DNA of 64,000 nt from Lojkania enalia (lineage: Eukaryota; Ascomycota; Dothideomycetes; Pleosporales), in assembly GCA_010094045.1 (NCBI GenBank), contig ML986584.1, positions 124,001 to 188,000 of the forward strand, in the 5' to 3' direction. Position 1 is the first letter of the stretch; each line of letters starts with the position of its first letter. A model generated the notes under the pieces. The model did no database searches. It worked only from the letters and a program-made list of their open reading frames with translations, and had not been told where the DNA came from. Position numbers and translations under genes: made by a program. Below, piece after piece: positions 11,206 to 22,388 of the stretch.

Positions 11206-11781
11206 AAATCCGCGAACGATGATCGTTAACTGCTATCCTGATGCACTATATATTTAACGTTATCTCATACATCGAATATCGGGCTAGATTTATCGTGCTT
11301 ATCTCATTCATTTTCTATAGTACTAAACTTCGTCTTGGGGTTTGACGTCGCTACAAACTTACTATGGCACCACTACAGCACACTGATCGCGCTCCACATG
11401 CCCATCTAAAGCGAGGGACTCAATATCACGCAAAACTAAAAAACTGATTCAGTGTAAATTCATAAGAGCATTGACACAAGGAAGGTTACATGTAAGAAAT
11501 AATGTCAATAATATTTTCATGGACTTCATAGAATAACGAGGCAAATCATTCTCGTAGCTTAATATAAAACGGCTTCATAATCACCTTCAGACAAAGGCAT
11601 TCATCGTAACAGTTTCTCCTGGTATTTAATGACTAACCAGTAAATGGCTCGAATAGTTAATTATCTAGTCTTCTATGTTGTCACTAGTTTTTGACCAGCT
11701 TATCAGCTATTCAATCTTCCCTTGTGACTATTATTTGTAACACTCTATGTAACAGGATATCAATTAGGATCTAGCCTCAAT
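11206..11781. other. AT-rich intergenic region
   Basis: About 575 bp with no open frame worth calling and no homology I can see. It is richer in A and T than the flanking genes but keeps ordinary CA and TG dinucleotides, so it is not part of the strongly RIP-mutated compartment. Confidence 0.5.
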
Positions 11782-11971
11782 ATGGCGGAACAGAAGATTA
11801 GGCAGTATATAGCGCACCTTGATCATCAACAGATAGCAATCGACGTAGTTCTTCTTCTCATCTGTCTTTGGTACGCTTACTTTATTGACTAACCCACTAA
11901 ATCTTGGTCAGATTTGGTACAGGTTTGGTAGAGCCACCATCGTTCTACGAAAGGAGGGGGGTTCGAGGTAG
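11782..11971 (+). CDS. Hypothetical short spliced ORF, possible membrane peptide or gene fragment (weak)
   Basis: The ATG at 11782 begins MAEQKIRQYIAHLDHQQ, followed by a hydrophobic run (IAIDVVLLLICLW). A GT at 11871, an excellent CTAAC branch site (near 11889-11893) and an AG at 11921-11922 give a 52-bp intron, after which the frame ends at a TAG at 11969. The result is a 45-residue peptide with one predicted membrane span. The final 27 bases overlap the 3' end of the antisense kinase 2. An alternative acceptor at 11910-11911 gives an immediate stop. I do not recognise the product; it could be the 5' remnant of a larger membrane protein. Confidence 0.22.
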
Positions 11972-12787
11972 GTATGATACAACTTGCGCCGCCACCCGCT
12001 CTAGCTGCTCGGGGAGGTCCAAAGAACTCGGGCGATCAATGGGATGCGTCTTTATACAAGCTTTGATAAACTGTCTAAGCTGCTGCGAGTAGTTTAGATA
12101 TGATAGCCTAACAGAGCTCGGATTATACTGCAAGCCACAGAGGCAAAGAATTGTAGAACCAAGCTGATGGACATCCGATTGTGGAATGAAGTTGGGGTAC
12201 TCCGGTGGCTCGAAGTTTGGCGTGCACATTGCCACCCCGCTATCGTATTGCTCTGCCATGCCAATGGCGCAACCGAAATCTCCAAGCTTAACATCAGGAT
12301 AAAACCCCCCGCCCGACTTTAGGAATACATTATCGGGCTTGAGATCGCGGTGAATAACTCCAATCCACGGCACGCCGCCGTTGCTAATCGCAACGTTGCC
12401 ATAATGCGCAAACCGGATCGCTTTCGCAAGACAAATGAAAACATGCCAAACAAAGCGTTCGGGCACATACACACCCCCTGATGAATGCTTCTCCATGACT
12501 TTAGTCAGGGACCCCACATCACAGAACTCCAGGAACACGCTGCCGTATTTATGTCTGTCATCTAGGTAGCTACTGACGCTGCGCACGATAAACTGGCTGC
12601 GGAGATTCTCATAAACCTGGATCTCGTGAAGAGCCCAGCGGTCTGCGACCTCGCGCTTAGAGAACTGCTTTTCGACATACTTCTTTCCGGTTAAGCGGTC
12701 CATTACGAGAAGGATTCCGGCATTCTGGCCGCCGTTGTCTTGGCCGAAATGCTGGAGGAGTTTGTATCGCTTTGAGACGTTCGACAT
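11945..12787 (-). CDS. NEK-like serine/threonine protein kinase, paralogue 2
   Basis: Single-exon kinase of 280 aa; substrates unknown. The start is the ATG at 12787 (MSNVSKRYKLLQHF). The motifs are complete: loop GQDNGGQNAGILLV (15-28), Lys40 in KYVEKQF, hinge FLEFCDVGSLTKV, HRDLKPDNVFL (146-156), DFG (170-172), EPPEYP (193-198), SDVHQLG (204-210) and a final DRPSS-type C-lobe helix. The loop keeps the DNGGxNAGI pattern of kinase 1 in place of a normal GxGxxG, so this appears to be a lineage-specific subfamily. It lacks the Arg-rich tail of kinase 1 and is little more than a bare kinase domain. It lies on the same strand as kinase 1 and the decayed copy, about 0.7 kb upstream of the latter. 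Confidence 0.88.
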   Translation of the reverse strand: MSNVSKRYKLLQHFGQDNGGQNAGILLVMDRLTGKKYVEKQFSKREVADRWALHEIQVYENLRSQFIVRSVSSYLDDRHKYGSVFLEFCDVGSLTKVMEKHSSGGVYVPERFVWHVFICLAKAIRFAHYGNVAISNGGVPWIGVIHRDLKPDNVFLKSGGGFYPDVKLGDFGCAIGMAEQYDSGVAMCTPNFEPPEYPNFIPQSDVHQLGSTILCLCGLQYNPSSVRLSYLNYSQQLRQFIKACIKTHPIDRPSSLDLPEQLERVAAQVVSYLPRTPLLS

Positions 12788-14295
12788 GGTTAATCTTCGG
12801 AAGATGCCTCAATTTAGGGCAATACAGCAATGAAGATCGAACAGGAGTCAAGTAGTTTGGTCCACGTTCCGGAGGAATAATTTCGGAAGGGCCTTTTGTC
12901 TTAGATAGCATAGTAACATTGTGCAGACATGTGACAAAGTAGTTGTCTGAGCTGATGTGCGTGAAGGAGGAACTCATTGTATAGTTTCGCATCTTTGGTT
13001 GATGGTGCACCATAGGTGAACTTGGTACCTACACACAATAAATTAATTCATATGGCATCAGTCCGGCTTCCTGTATAAGCGCACGGTTTACCAATCGTCA
13101 TACCTTACTCTAATGTCATTCAAGACATGTCGTACTTACTACTATACATTCTGTTAGAGCGTTTTATATCGCTGAACCTATATATCCCTGAAATCAAGGT
13201 ACATCTCAAAGCCATTGCGGAACTGTGATGGCAGGGAACTCATCAACAGCTTCCATGCTTGACGTATCACGGTGTCAGAGGGTAAAAGTGGCAGCTAAAA
13301 GTGATGTGAATTAAGAAATATCGAGTGCCTATATATGGCAGGATGATGCTATCTAGTCGAATATCCAACGTGACAAAACGGGCCTCCGATAGCATATTTG
13401 AGATAGTCAGTAGCAATTAGCTGGCAGAAACCAGGCATCAAATGTAAGCTCAGGTTACGTGCCTGGTCAGCTGTACAGCCCTTGACTAAGCAGTCTCATG
13501 TATATATTCCCCCCGCTGTACCTTAACCGAGAGGCAGAAGGGACGCCATCAATACATCCATCTAGACCACCCTATACAGTCTCCACCCCCCTCCTACTTA
13601 CATCAAAGAAGTATGAAGCACTGATTTAGTTGATGTGGGTCGCCTGCCTGACGCCTTATATAGAGACTTCGCCATATGAAGCTATACCGTATATGGAGAG
13701 AGCGTGACAGCTTAGGTAGCCACAGTCCCTCCATTTGCAGAAATGTATCAGCTCATTTAGGGGAGCCGTAAGGTTGATTGAAAATTATGGGTTGGAAGAA
13801 TATTGGCAGCTTCCTCTAATTACCATTCTATGCATATCAGGTTGTATCATGCCCATAAAGAGGCCTCATTCCCCGGCAAGGCGTCAATTTTGTCACTTTT
13901 AGATCGTCACACTTATACTTTAGGAAGATGGGCTATCACAGCAAACCACATAGGTCAGTCTCTCCGGGTTACGTAATATCAGGATGCTCGAACATCCGAA
14001 AAAGTCGGACCTGTCCATTCCCCACAAGCGAACATATTTTACACTTTTACATATATAATAAATTGGCAAAAAGGAACTAGATTGATTTTAATCAATAGTA
14101 TGTTCCAATAGGAAGTGAAGAATAAAGGGATGGCTTGAGTTACTACTGCCCAGGATGTGTCACGTGTGGCGGCTCGCTTATCTCCAGGGCCGTGCCCTAC
14201 TCCAACCCCACCAGCCACTGGAGCGCCAACTTCCTTCATCAGCCAACGGCATTGAATGCACAACCTGCAAGGAAGATACAATTGCAGACGATAAG
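12788..14295. other. Intergenic region between kinase 2 and the F-box gene
   Basis: About 1.5 kb. The two divergent genes at its edges imply two promoters. An antisense-overlapping open frame at 12657-13013 is a shadow. Between 13030 and 14040 I see no gene, RNA or repeat that I can support. Composition is moderately AT-rich with normal CA/TG use. Confidence 0.5.
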
Positions 14296-15225
14296 ATGGC
14301 TGCGAAGAATCCAGTCCACCTTCAGCTCACAACGCTCCCGACCGAACTCCTACTAAGGGTCTACGAATTACTTCCATCACTGACCGACGCTCTCAACTTA
14401 CGCACAACATGCCATACCCTACTGGACTTGTGGATAGACCACCGAACTGCAATTATTAATAGAATTATCGCCAATCAATTCGAGTGCTACCCATATGCTC
14501 GACAACTTCTCGCAGATCAACGCAATGGACCGCCACTAGAACAGAGAGATCTGTCAGACCAAGATTTATCGAACCTGGTGCGAAATGCAAAGCGAATCGA
14601 GAAAGTCATTGAAAGGATCGAACAAGATATTATACCCGGACTACAGAGTAAGACTCGAATAAACGAAGCAGCATGCCTTAATATTCATAGGTGTTCTAAC
14701 CTTTTAACAGTTGACAGCCTGCCAGAGGGCAAGAAAAGTACAATTTACGGAGGCAATGAGACGCATCCCTCTACATTGACGCAGACTGAACGCCTTCGTG
14801 TCATCAGAGCCTGTTATCAGATATGGAGCTTGACATACTGCCACGAGGATATAATCAGGGCAAAAGCACACTCCCTGCGGCCGCGGGAATTGTTCTATCT
14901 TGCCGAACTCGTCCAGTGGGCACGTGCTATAAAGTTCCCGGGCAATGACGCATGGGAGACATTCCAGATTGTTAAGAGCGCAGGAGCTGCTTTGAATAGG
15001 CTCTATTATGACACTTATAGTAGCCAGCCCCCTAGGTTTCAACATCTGACAGGTAGGGATGATCCTGTTGGCTTATTCGTCATCTGGGACCACTGGCAAG
15101 ATAATCTGAAGAGTCTTGTATGCGGAAGGCCCTTGTCAAATTTGACACGAGATGCACAAGCTAAGACAATGGTACATTTGTGGGATGATGAGCCTGGAGA
15201 CGAGTTGCTTATTGTAAAAGACTAG
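14296..15225 (+). CDS. F-box domain protein
   Basis: Likely substrate-recognition subunit of an SCF (Skp1-cullin-F-box) ubiquitin ligase; the target is unknown. The ATG at 14296 (MAAKNPVHLQ) comes 10 residues before a canonical F-box: TLPTELLLRVYELL then LNLRTTCHTLLDLW, roughly residues 12-45. The frame is open upstream to 14155, but that part is unlike the family. The rest is alpha-helical-looking sequence with no leucine-rich or WD repeats. The frame reads through a perfect-looking intron, 14648-14710 (63 bp, GTAAGA, CTAAC, TTAACAG), whose length is a multiple of three; removing it joins GLQ to DSLPEGKK through a new Ile codon. The mature protein is therefore probably 288 aa rather than 309. 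Fungal F-box families of this kind are large and variable. Confidence 0.78.
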   Translation: MAAKNPVHLQLTTLPTELLLRVYELLPSLTDALNLRTTCHTLLDLWIDHRTAIINRIIANQFECYPYARQLLADQRNGPPLEQRDLSDQDLSNLVRNAKRIEKVIERIEQDIIPGLQSKTRINEAACLNIHRCSNLLTVDSLPEGKKSTIYGGNETHPSTLTQTERLRVIRACYQIWSLTYCHEDIIRAKAHSLRPRELFYLAELVQWARAIKFPGNDAWETFQIVKSAGAALNRLYYDTYSSQPPRFQHLTGRDDPVGLFVIWDHWQDNLKSLVCGRPLSNLTRDAQAKTMVHLWDDEPGDELLIVKD

Positions 15226-15633
15226 CCTGCAAGTCTTGAGTCTAGTTTACTAGGATAACGACGTTGTCGTCACACAAACCTCAAGCCTGGAAACGGGAAG
15301 CAAGAAATCACCTGCCTTAATTTCTCTACCTATGTTGCGAACGCCTACACTAAGCTGACATCTATGCTTTTAAAGCTTGGTGGTGATCCTTCTCTGCGAG
15401 TTTCTACTCATCTTCTAGCTATTTCTCATCATCGCTTGAGCGCTATTGCTTGTTGGTCCTTTATTCATAAGACCAGTGCTGTGGCTGATCGCAGTCACGG
15501 AGCTAAAGATGCTCATTCCAGAAAAGATTAACGTAAGTGGCAAGCGAGCGCGCCATCTCATCAACTTTTTCGACCATTCTAGCGATATATTTTCACAACG
15601 CATTAAAATACTACAAATATAATATACATACCC
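15226..15633. other. Intergenic region downstream of the F-box gene
   Basis: About 400 bp, with no gene. It presumably holds the 3' UTR of the F-box gene. Normal base composition persists to here. Confidence 0.45.
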
Positions 15634-16193
15634 ACGTCCGTCCCTGCGTCGCGGGACGCGCGGTGTCGCGAGACGCTTGTGCGATCGGATCTCCGGAGTC
15701 TTTCCTTCGCGAACTTTTAAAACTATAGTCGGCGTAGTGGTAGTCTCTGGTCATTTTTCCTCTGGTAAACAAGTCTCCGACAAGGACTGCCGTAATGTGG
15801 GTCATGCTGGCGGCTTTTAAAAGTCCTCTCTCCCGCCCGGCGAAACTCCCGGAATGCACACTCATTAGGCAAAAGTGGCCTTTAAAGAGTGTAGCTATAA
15901 ATTTTACTAGCCGAACTTTCTCTACAACCCTCCGAGGCCTTAATAAACCCTACGGTCGCAATTAGGCAGGGAAGTATAGCTGAAGTAGCGATTAGAGGTG
16001 TCGACAAAACAATCCACAGCATAACTAATATTGTAGTTGCCCTTGTCGGAGGCTAGTCTTATGAAGTAATAATAGCTATAGGATTATAACATGTCAATTA
16101 TGTCTTTGTTAACTTGCGAAAGAGAGACTCCGAAGGCCCGAATCGCAAACCTGTCTCGCAATACCGTGCGTCCCACGACGCAGGGACGGACGT
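15634..16193. mobile_element. 560-bp element with long inverted ends (MITE-like)
   Basis: The two ends are inverted copies. The first 25 bases at 15634 (ACGTCCGTCCCTGCGTC then GCGGGACGC with one difference) match the reverse complement of the last 25 bases at 16193. The match continues with transitions for about 65 bases on each side (to about 15700 and from about 16127). The differences are mainly C/T and G/A. The interior (15700-16127) has no real ORF. This fits a non-autonomous DNA transposon. I cannot see a target duplication next to the ends, so it may instead be two facing element ends. The right end touches a transposase tail (16197). Confidence 0.6.
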
Positions 16194-16196
16194 TCG

Positions 16197-16410
16197 ATCA
16201 AGTAGTATCTATAGCACCCTTCTCACACGTACGTAAGTTATGCCCAGTCTCTCTGCAGCGACTGCGGCGTGTAGAAGCCTGCCGGCTTGCACCTAATCGC
16301 GCCTTACCTTGACATATTTCGCCGTCTAGCTGCTGCTCAACCGCCTTTTGAGCAATAATCTCCTCTCCCTCTGCCTTTGATAAGGTGCGTCGCTTCTGAA
16401 TCCGCTTCTT
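16197..16410 (-). pseudogene. C-terminal remnant of a pogo/Fot1-type transposase
   Basis: On the minus strand about 70 codons are open: KKKRIQKRRTLSKAEGEE, IIAQKAVEQQL, then CRETGHNLRTCEKGAIDTT and a TGA at 16197-16199. Lys-Arg-rich helices ending in a C-x(n)-GHNxRTC zinc-knuckle-like motif are typical of the C-terminus of pogo/Fot1-type transposases. The same tail is recognisable, RIP-mutated, in the elements at 61867-61914 and 59977-60021. Upstream (higher coordinates) the frame dissolves into AT-rich sequence. A possible relic of the YNFDETGF block is at about 17402-17425, which would be the right distance away, but that is tentative. Confidence 0.65.
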
Positions 16411-17680
16411 TTTACGCTGTTAAGCATTGTGGCGGCCTTATTTACTTCCTCAAAGCTAGCGACTCGACCCTTCAGCAATATAGCTAAATAAAGTATTACC
16501 TCAGCTCCTTTTTTAATTTAATTAATCGCTATAATAATAGAAGTAGGTAATAAGCTTTTATACCTTTAAACCCGATCGCAAATTAATATTAATTAAGCCT
16601 CTAATTTGTGCTGGTTGCTTAGTATTTTAGCTTCTTATTGTAAGGGTATATATACTTCTCTACACCTAATAATCGGCGACATTGATTATTCGTACCTTTT
16701 AGTTGCAGTAGTATAGTAGTATAGAGTCGTGCTTCTAACAGTATATAAGAGATTGTATAGTAGATACGCGTCGACTACTAATCTTTAATAGCTATAATAG
16801 CTATAACTTACTTAATTTCTAGAAACTCTATAAGAAATAGAGTATTATTATACTCTATATACTAATATACCTTATAAGCGAGTAGCCTATATAAGTAAGC
16901 GGTCTACTCTATTACTAAAACGCGATACTTAAGCTTTTAACAATAATATAATAATAAAATAATAAGAATATATTCTAAAATAAGAATTAAATAAACTATA
17001 AACTGTTATATAGGTAGAAAGTTTAAAGAACTAAAAAGGGGGTATAGAATAATATTCTATAAGAGAGAAAGAGAGACGAATTTTTAGAGAGTAATCTTTA
17101 AAACTTAAAAAAGTATATATTTATATATCTATATAGCCTATAAATTAACTAAATTAGAGTTAAATATATTTTATAAAGATTCTAAAGTTTTAAACTTAAA
17201 GGGTAATTCTAAAAAACTTATTATAAAACCCTCCTCCTTTTTAAAAAGTCGACCTAACTCTATAAATATTAGATTAAAAGCTTAAAATTCTTTAGTATTA
17301 TATATTTTATATAACTATATATATATAACTTAAAAATATAATATAGGTTACTTCTAACTTATAGAAGAGATTATTTAACTCTTAAAAACTTTTAAATAAG
17401 AGAAAAATCTATTAGAAAAATTATAGAACTAGAGTTTAAATTATAAGCTATTATCTATAATTTATATAATTAGTATTTTACTTAATTTTAGTTTAAAAAC
17501 TTCTTATAAATAGCTAGTATTTAGTAATATATAGAAGGCTCTTAGAATTTTTAAATATACTATATACTTTCTATTTAAATAGTATATATTTTCTTCTATA
17601 CTATATTATATTAGAGTCTACTTTTTTTAATAGAAATACTAGAATATAATATATTTTATATATTAAAATCTATACTAACG
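16411..17680. other. Start of the RIP-mutated AT-rich region
   Basis: Composition changes within about 100 bp to nearly CA/TG-free AT-rich DNA. It probably includes the rest of the transposase whose tail is at 16197-16410. An inverted-repeat-like motif with TTATAAGCGAG lies at about 16870-16920. It resembles the end of element H (49649) and a motif at 20285-20335, but I could not find its partner. No gene survives. Confidence 0.5.
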
Positions 17681-19526
17681 TAATCTACTACTAAACGGTT
17701 AAAACTACCGAGCGGTTAATAACCTACCTAATTTTAATTTTAAAGTAGGATATTTCTATAGCTATTAAAGTAATTAATTATATAGTAATATCTATATAAT
17801 CTTTACTATTTAATATTTTGATTGGAGCTATTTTATACGTCTTAATATAGTAGCCTAGCTCCTAATAGCGTCTACAGCATTTTAGTTAGTATAGTTAACT
17901 ATAACTATTTAGGCCTTTTTATTTTATTTAATAGTCTTCTTATTATTACTTTACTAATTACAGCCTATTTAATATAGAGATAGTATTTATACCCTTAATT
18001 ACCTTATATTTATACTTCTTATACTTTATAAGTATCGTATTTACCGCCCGGAGATCTCTATTCTCTATCTCTAAAAATAACTATCTATACGCTATAAACG
18101 TAATATCTTTTATAAGATTTATAAGACCTTTAAATATTAATATTAGTAAGCTATTTTAATATTATTCTACGCGCTATTATATATATTATATCTAGTACTC
18201 TACCTCTAAGTAATTATATAGTATTTATAGCTACTATTTAGTAGGTTCTAGAAGTAGTAGTATTAGGGTTTATAAAGCTTAGATATTAAGCTTTAAAATA
18301 ATATAATCTAGACTAAATAGGACTAATCTAAACCCTCTAAAGCCTCTAACTATATTTTTATTAGTAATAGTATTATTAAAAGCTGCTTTAAATATGGGTA
18401 GAAAGTCTTCTTTAGTTATATAGTTAATATAGTACTAAATTAAGCTTTTAATCTCCTTGCTATATATACGCTTTAATAGACTAAAATAGCCTATATTAAG
18501 TAGCTATAGAAGATAAGATAAGTGTAGAGGTATATAAAGTATAATAATATTACGTTCTTTATAATAATTATAAAATTTAATAGAATTATAGCTATTATAG
18601 CTATCTATAATAAGTAGTTAATAAGTGCTAGTAGTACTAGCTTTAGTATATTTATTAAAGTACTTAAGCTACTTAAACCTATATTTAATAGATATTTAGC
18701 TCTTCTTACTAATAGATAAAACCTATTAAGGTTTATCCGTAATTAACTAGTACTAGATATTATATTATTATACGCTCTTAAAGATAATAAATAGTAGAAC
18801 TAGCTAGTTATACGTATTTACTACTATAATTACTATTATCTACTTAGTATTACCAGGCTAGATAGATTTAGGTATTTATCGCCTCTTAGTACTAGTAATA
18901 ACTATTTTTAGGTTAATTTTACTTATTTAGAAGCTGGTCTCGTTAAAATTATATATATCTTTATTAAAGATACTATATTTAACCTTAGTATTATATATAA
19001 GGCGGAACTAGCTTTAAATAACCTTAGAATCTTTATTTAAAGTTCTTTAGTAGTTATATTATCGATTAACGTGTAATTTAAGCTCTAAAACGTATAAAAT
19101 AAAGCGATTAGGCTAATTTTTATTAATAAGTTACTAACCGCGATTAAGAAGTAGTTTATTAGCTATATTTTATAGTATATCGAGATTAAGCTAAAACCTA
19201 CATATATCTATATTAAGTATATAGTCTATAATCGACCTCTTCTCTAGCTTTATAAGATTCTTTGAATTAGGGGTATAATCAGCCTTATAAGGTCTTCTAT
19301 TACAGCGCTCTTTTAGGGTAGTATAGCTAACTTTAAACGCTTATATTACAGCTAGATTTAACTTAAATTAACCTTATTTAAAAGTTTTATTTACTATAGT
19401 TATATCAGCTTTAGATAAATATATTCTATTACGTAGTTATAGAGATATTATAAAAATTAATAGAGTAGTAGAGATTTTAGTAGATTATTAACCGCTTAGT
19501 AGTTTTAACCGTTTAGTAGTAGATTA
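17681..19526 (-). mobile_element. Pogo/Fot1-like DNA transposon E (RIP-dead)
   Basis: 1,846 bp between inverted ends of about 50 bp. The left end reads TAATCTACTACTAAACGG from 17681; its reverse complement ends at 19526 with few differences, and both ends carry TA. The minus strand retains the transposase block KDIYNFNET (about 18931-18972), the RIP-altered form of the DIYNFDETGF motif that carries a catalytic acidic residue in pogo/Fot1-type transposases; Asp has become Asn by G-to-A change. Length and layout match the other pogo-like copies here. Confidence 0.78.
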
Positions 19527-22388
19527 TATTAGTTTTATATTTAATTTAAACTTAGTTTATATATATATATAATTATATACTCTAAAATTCTTTATAAAAG
19601 TTAATATATTCTACTATTAAAATAACTACTCTATTAAAATAGCTACTTTTTTTTAGTATAATAAATATTATATATAAAAGGTTAGTTTATTTAATATTAA
19701 TAAAAGATTTTATATAATATAAAGTACTATTAAATAAATTATTCTATTAAATAAACTAAATTTTCTTAGTAGTAAATATAATAACTATAATATATAATAT
19801 CTTAATACCTATAAAGAGATAATACTTAATAAAAAGGTAGAATTAAACTTACTTTTTAAGTATATAAAACTAGTTAATTCTAAAACTTATAAGCTACTAC
19901 TAATATATTTAATATATTATAACTAATTTTCTAATAGAAATATTAAAGAACTTCTATATATACTAATTATTATATAAACTACTAAAAGTTAATTATAACT
20001 AAAAAGTAGATAATTATATAATATATTTTTAATCTAGATTTATAAGAATTTATACTTTAGTTATATAAGGTAGTAAATATAATAGATAAACTATTAGCTA
20101 TATATAATAAAAAGTTAGTAGATAAAAATTAGATTAAAAAATTTATAATATATATAAATAAACTTAAAATAGTATTTAATTAAATAAAGAACTATTAAAA
20201 AATATAGTAGAAGAATTTTAAGGTTATTAATATATAGTTTAAATTTATTAAAAAGATAAAAACTATATATAATATCTATAATATATTTTATAAGTAAATA
20301 GCCTATATAAGTAAGTAGTTTACTCTATTAACTTTTTTAACCTTTATATATATATAGTTTAATAACTAAATAATATAATAGTAATTTATAACTTATATAA
20401 TTATTTTATAAAAACCTTTATATTTTTCTAATATATATAAGAATTATATCTAGTTTTACTATAATAGTTATAATATATTTTATACTATCTACTTATACCT
20501 AATTATACTTTAAATTAGTATATTATAACTTAAATTTTCTTTTTATTATCCTTTTTAATAATAATTATCTCTTCTTATATTTTTATTAGAATTTCTTATA
20601 GGCTAGTAAATAGATATAAATTAGGTTAGGGTTAAGATTTTATATAAGTAGAGTAAAATTAAGATTAGAATTTTATTAATTAGCCTAGAGTATAAATAAA
20701 GTTAAAATAGCTACTTAATAATATAATATAGATTAAAGTAGAGTTATATAAACTAGATTTTTTTAGAATTTAACTAATTAATATACTTTAGAAAGTAGTT
20801 TAGTAAGAATATATATAGTATAATATTCTAAAGCTTTATTATAGCTATTTATTATAAATTAGGTTAATCTTACTTTATTAGATTCTAGAGTAGTATACTA
20901 TAGTATATTATAAATTATAATAGTATACTCTTTAACTATTAATTTTATATAGTTTAATCTAATATAATAATATATTTATAATAGTAATTTATTATATAAA
21001 CTATAAAGGTTTATAAATTTCTTAATAAATATACTTTTATAGTAGCTTCTTATTAATAATAGTACTAGAATTAATATTCTCCTAGTTAATCTCTTAGTTA
21101 ATCTCTAATTCTTTATTATATACCTAAGCTAAAAGTTTAAAAAGATTTATAACCTTATTAATATTATAAAGAGAGTTTAGTTTACTAGTATTTTAGGCTT
21201 TTATAACTTAATATACCTCTTTAATATAATAGTCTTCTCTACTTATTATATATTTTAGAAATATAATATCTTAGATTCTCTATATAATAAGGTAATATTT
21301 TCTATTTCTAATTATATTTCTAGTAGTATTAAAAACCCGTTTAATATTAACTCCTATAATCTATATTAGAAGAATATCTCTTATAACCTAAGTAAACTAT
21401 AGATACTAATATTTATTTACTCTCTATTAGTCTAATATATTAAAGTTACAACTTTAAATAGGAGGTATATTTAAATAACTTTCTCCTTCTTAATAAGTAG
21501 GTCTTTTCTCTTCTTCTTCTAACTCTTCTTCTCTCTTTCTCTCTCTCTCTTCTATATTACTTAGATCCTAGTCTAGAAAACTTAAGGAGCTACTTAAAAA
21601 TAAATATTATAGAGATAGTTTATAAAACTACTTATTACTTTATACCTATTAAGGTTAGAATATTATAAATAAAGTATAGTTTAGTATATTCTTATTATAG
21701 TAATTAAGATATTTAAGGAATTATTAGTAATAGATTTTTCTATACTAAAAGTTTTAAGTCTTATTTTATAGTTATAGTTAAAAGCTAATATAATAAATAG
21801 CTATAATAAAAGTATCTTATATATTATAAATTTTTAGAATAGATCTAAGATTATTATATAATTAAATAAGTAACTATACTTTATATTTATTTTTAAGTAG
21901 TATTTACTTAATTTAAATTAACCCTTCTCTACTATAGTTCTTACTACTATTAGCTAATCTAAGTTACTTTCTATATCTTTAACTAGATCCTTATTTATAT
22001 TATCTAGAAAATCGAAGAATTTATTATATATTTATTAAATATACTAGATTTAAGGCTTTATATTTTTATTAAGTATTTTAGTTACCTTTTTAAAATTGTT
22101 AAGTAGGTCTATAATTAGTATTAAATAGTATTATTTAATAGTAGATAGTTAAAGTTACTAAAGATTATAGAAATCTACCTTAGTATTCTTATTATTACTA
22201 GATCTTTAAATAGGGATCTTTAAGTTAATTTTATATTAAAGCTAATTATTAATATATTATTTAAAGCCTACTATTCAGTTATATATATTAAATATTAAAT
22301 TCTATTAAGTTAAAATATCTTTTATTATAGATAGCTAGTATTTAAGTAGTAGAGAGCCTTATAAAGTAATAAAATACTTATAATACTA
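19527..22388. other. Unresolved RIP-mutated sequence
   Basis: No complete element resolved. A stretch at about 19607-19730 resembles the terminal sequence of the B family (TATTCTACTATTAAA then AGCTACTTTTT), with a related inverted copy at about 49370-49500. A motif at 20285-20335 resembles the H-type end. A CT-rich run lies at 21510-21560. Everything else is RIP-mutated beyond my reading. Confidence 0.45.

Noticed and set aside
15537..16312. Short frames within the inverted-end element
   Set aside because: They cover the inverted repeats themselves and the antisense of the transposase tail, so their residues reflect repeat sequence, not a protein.
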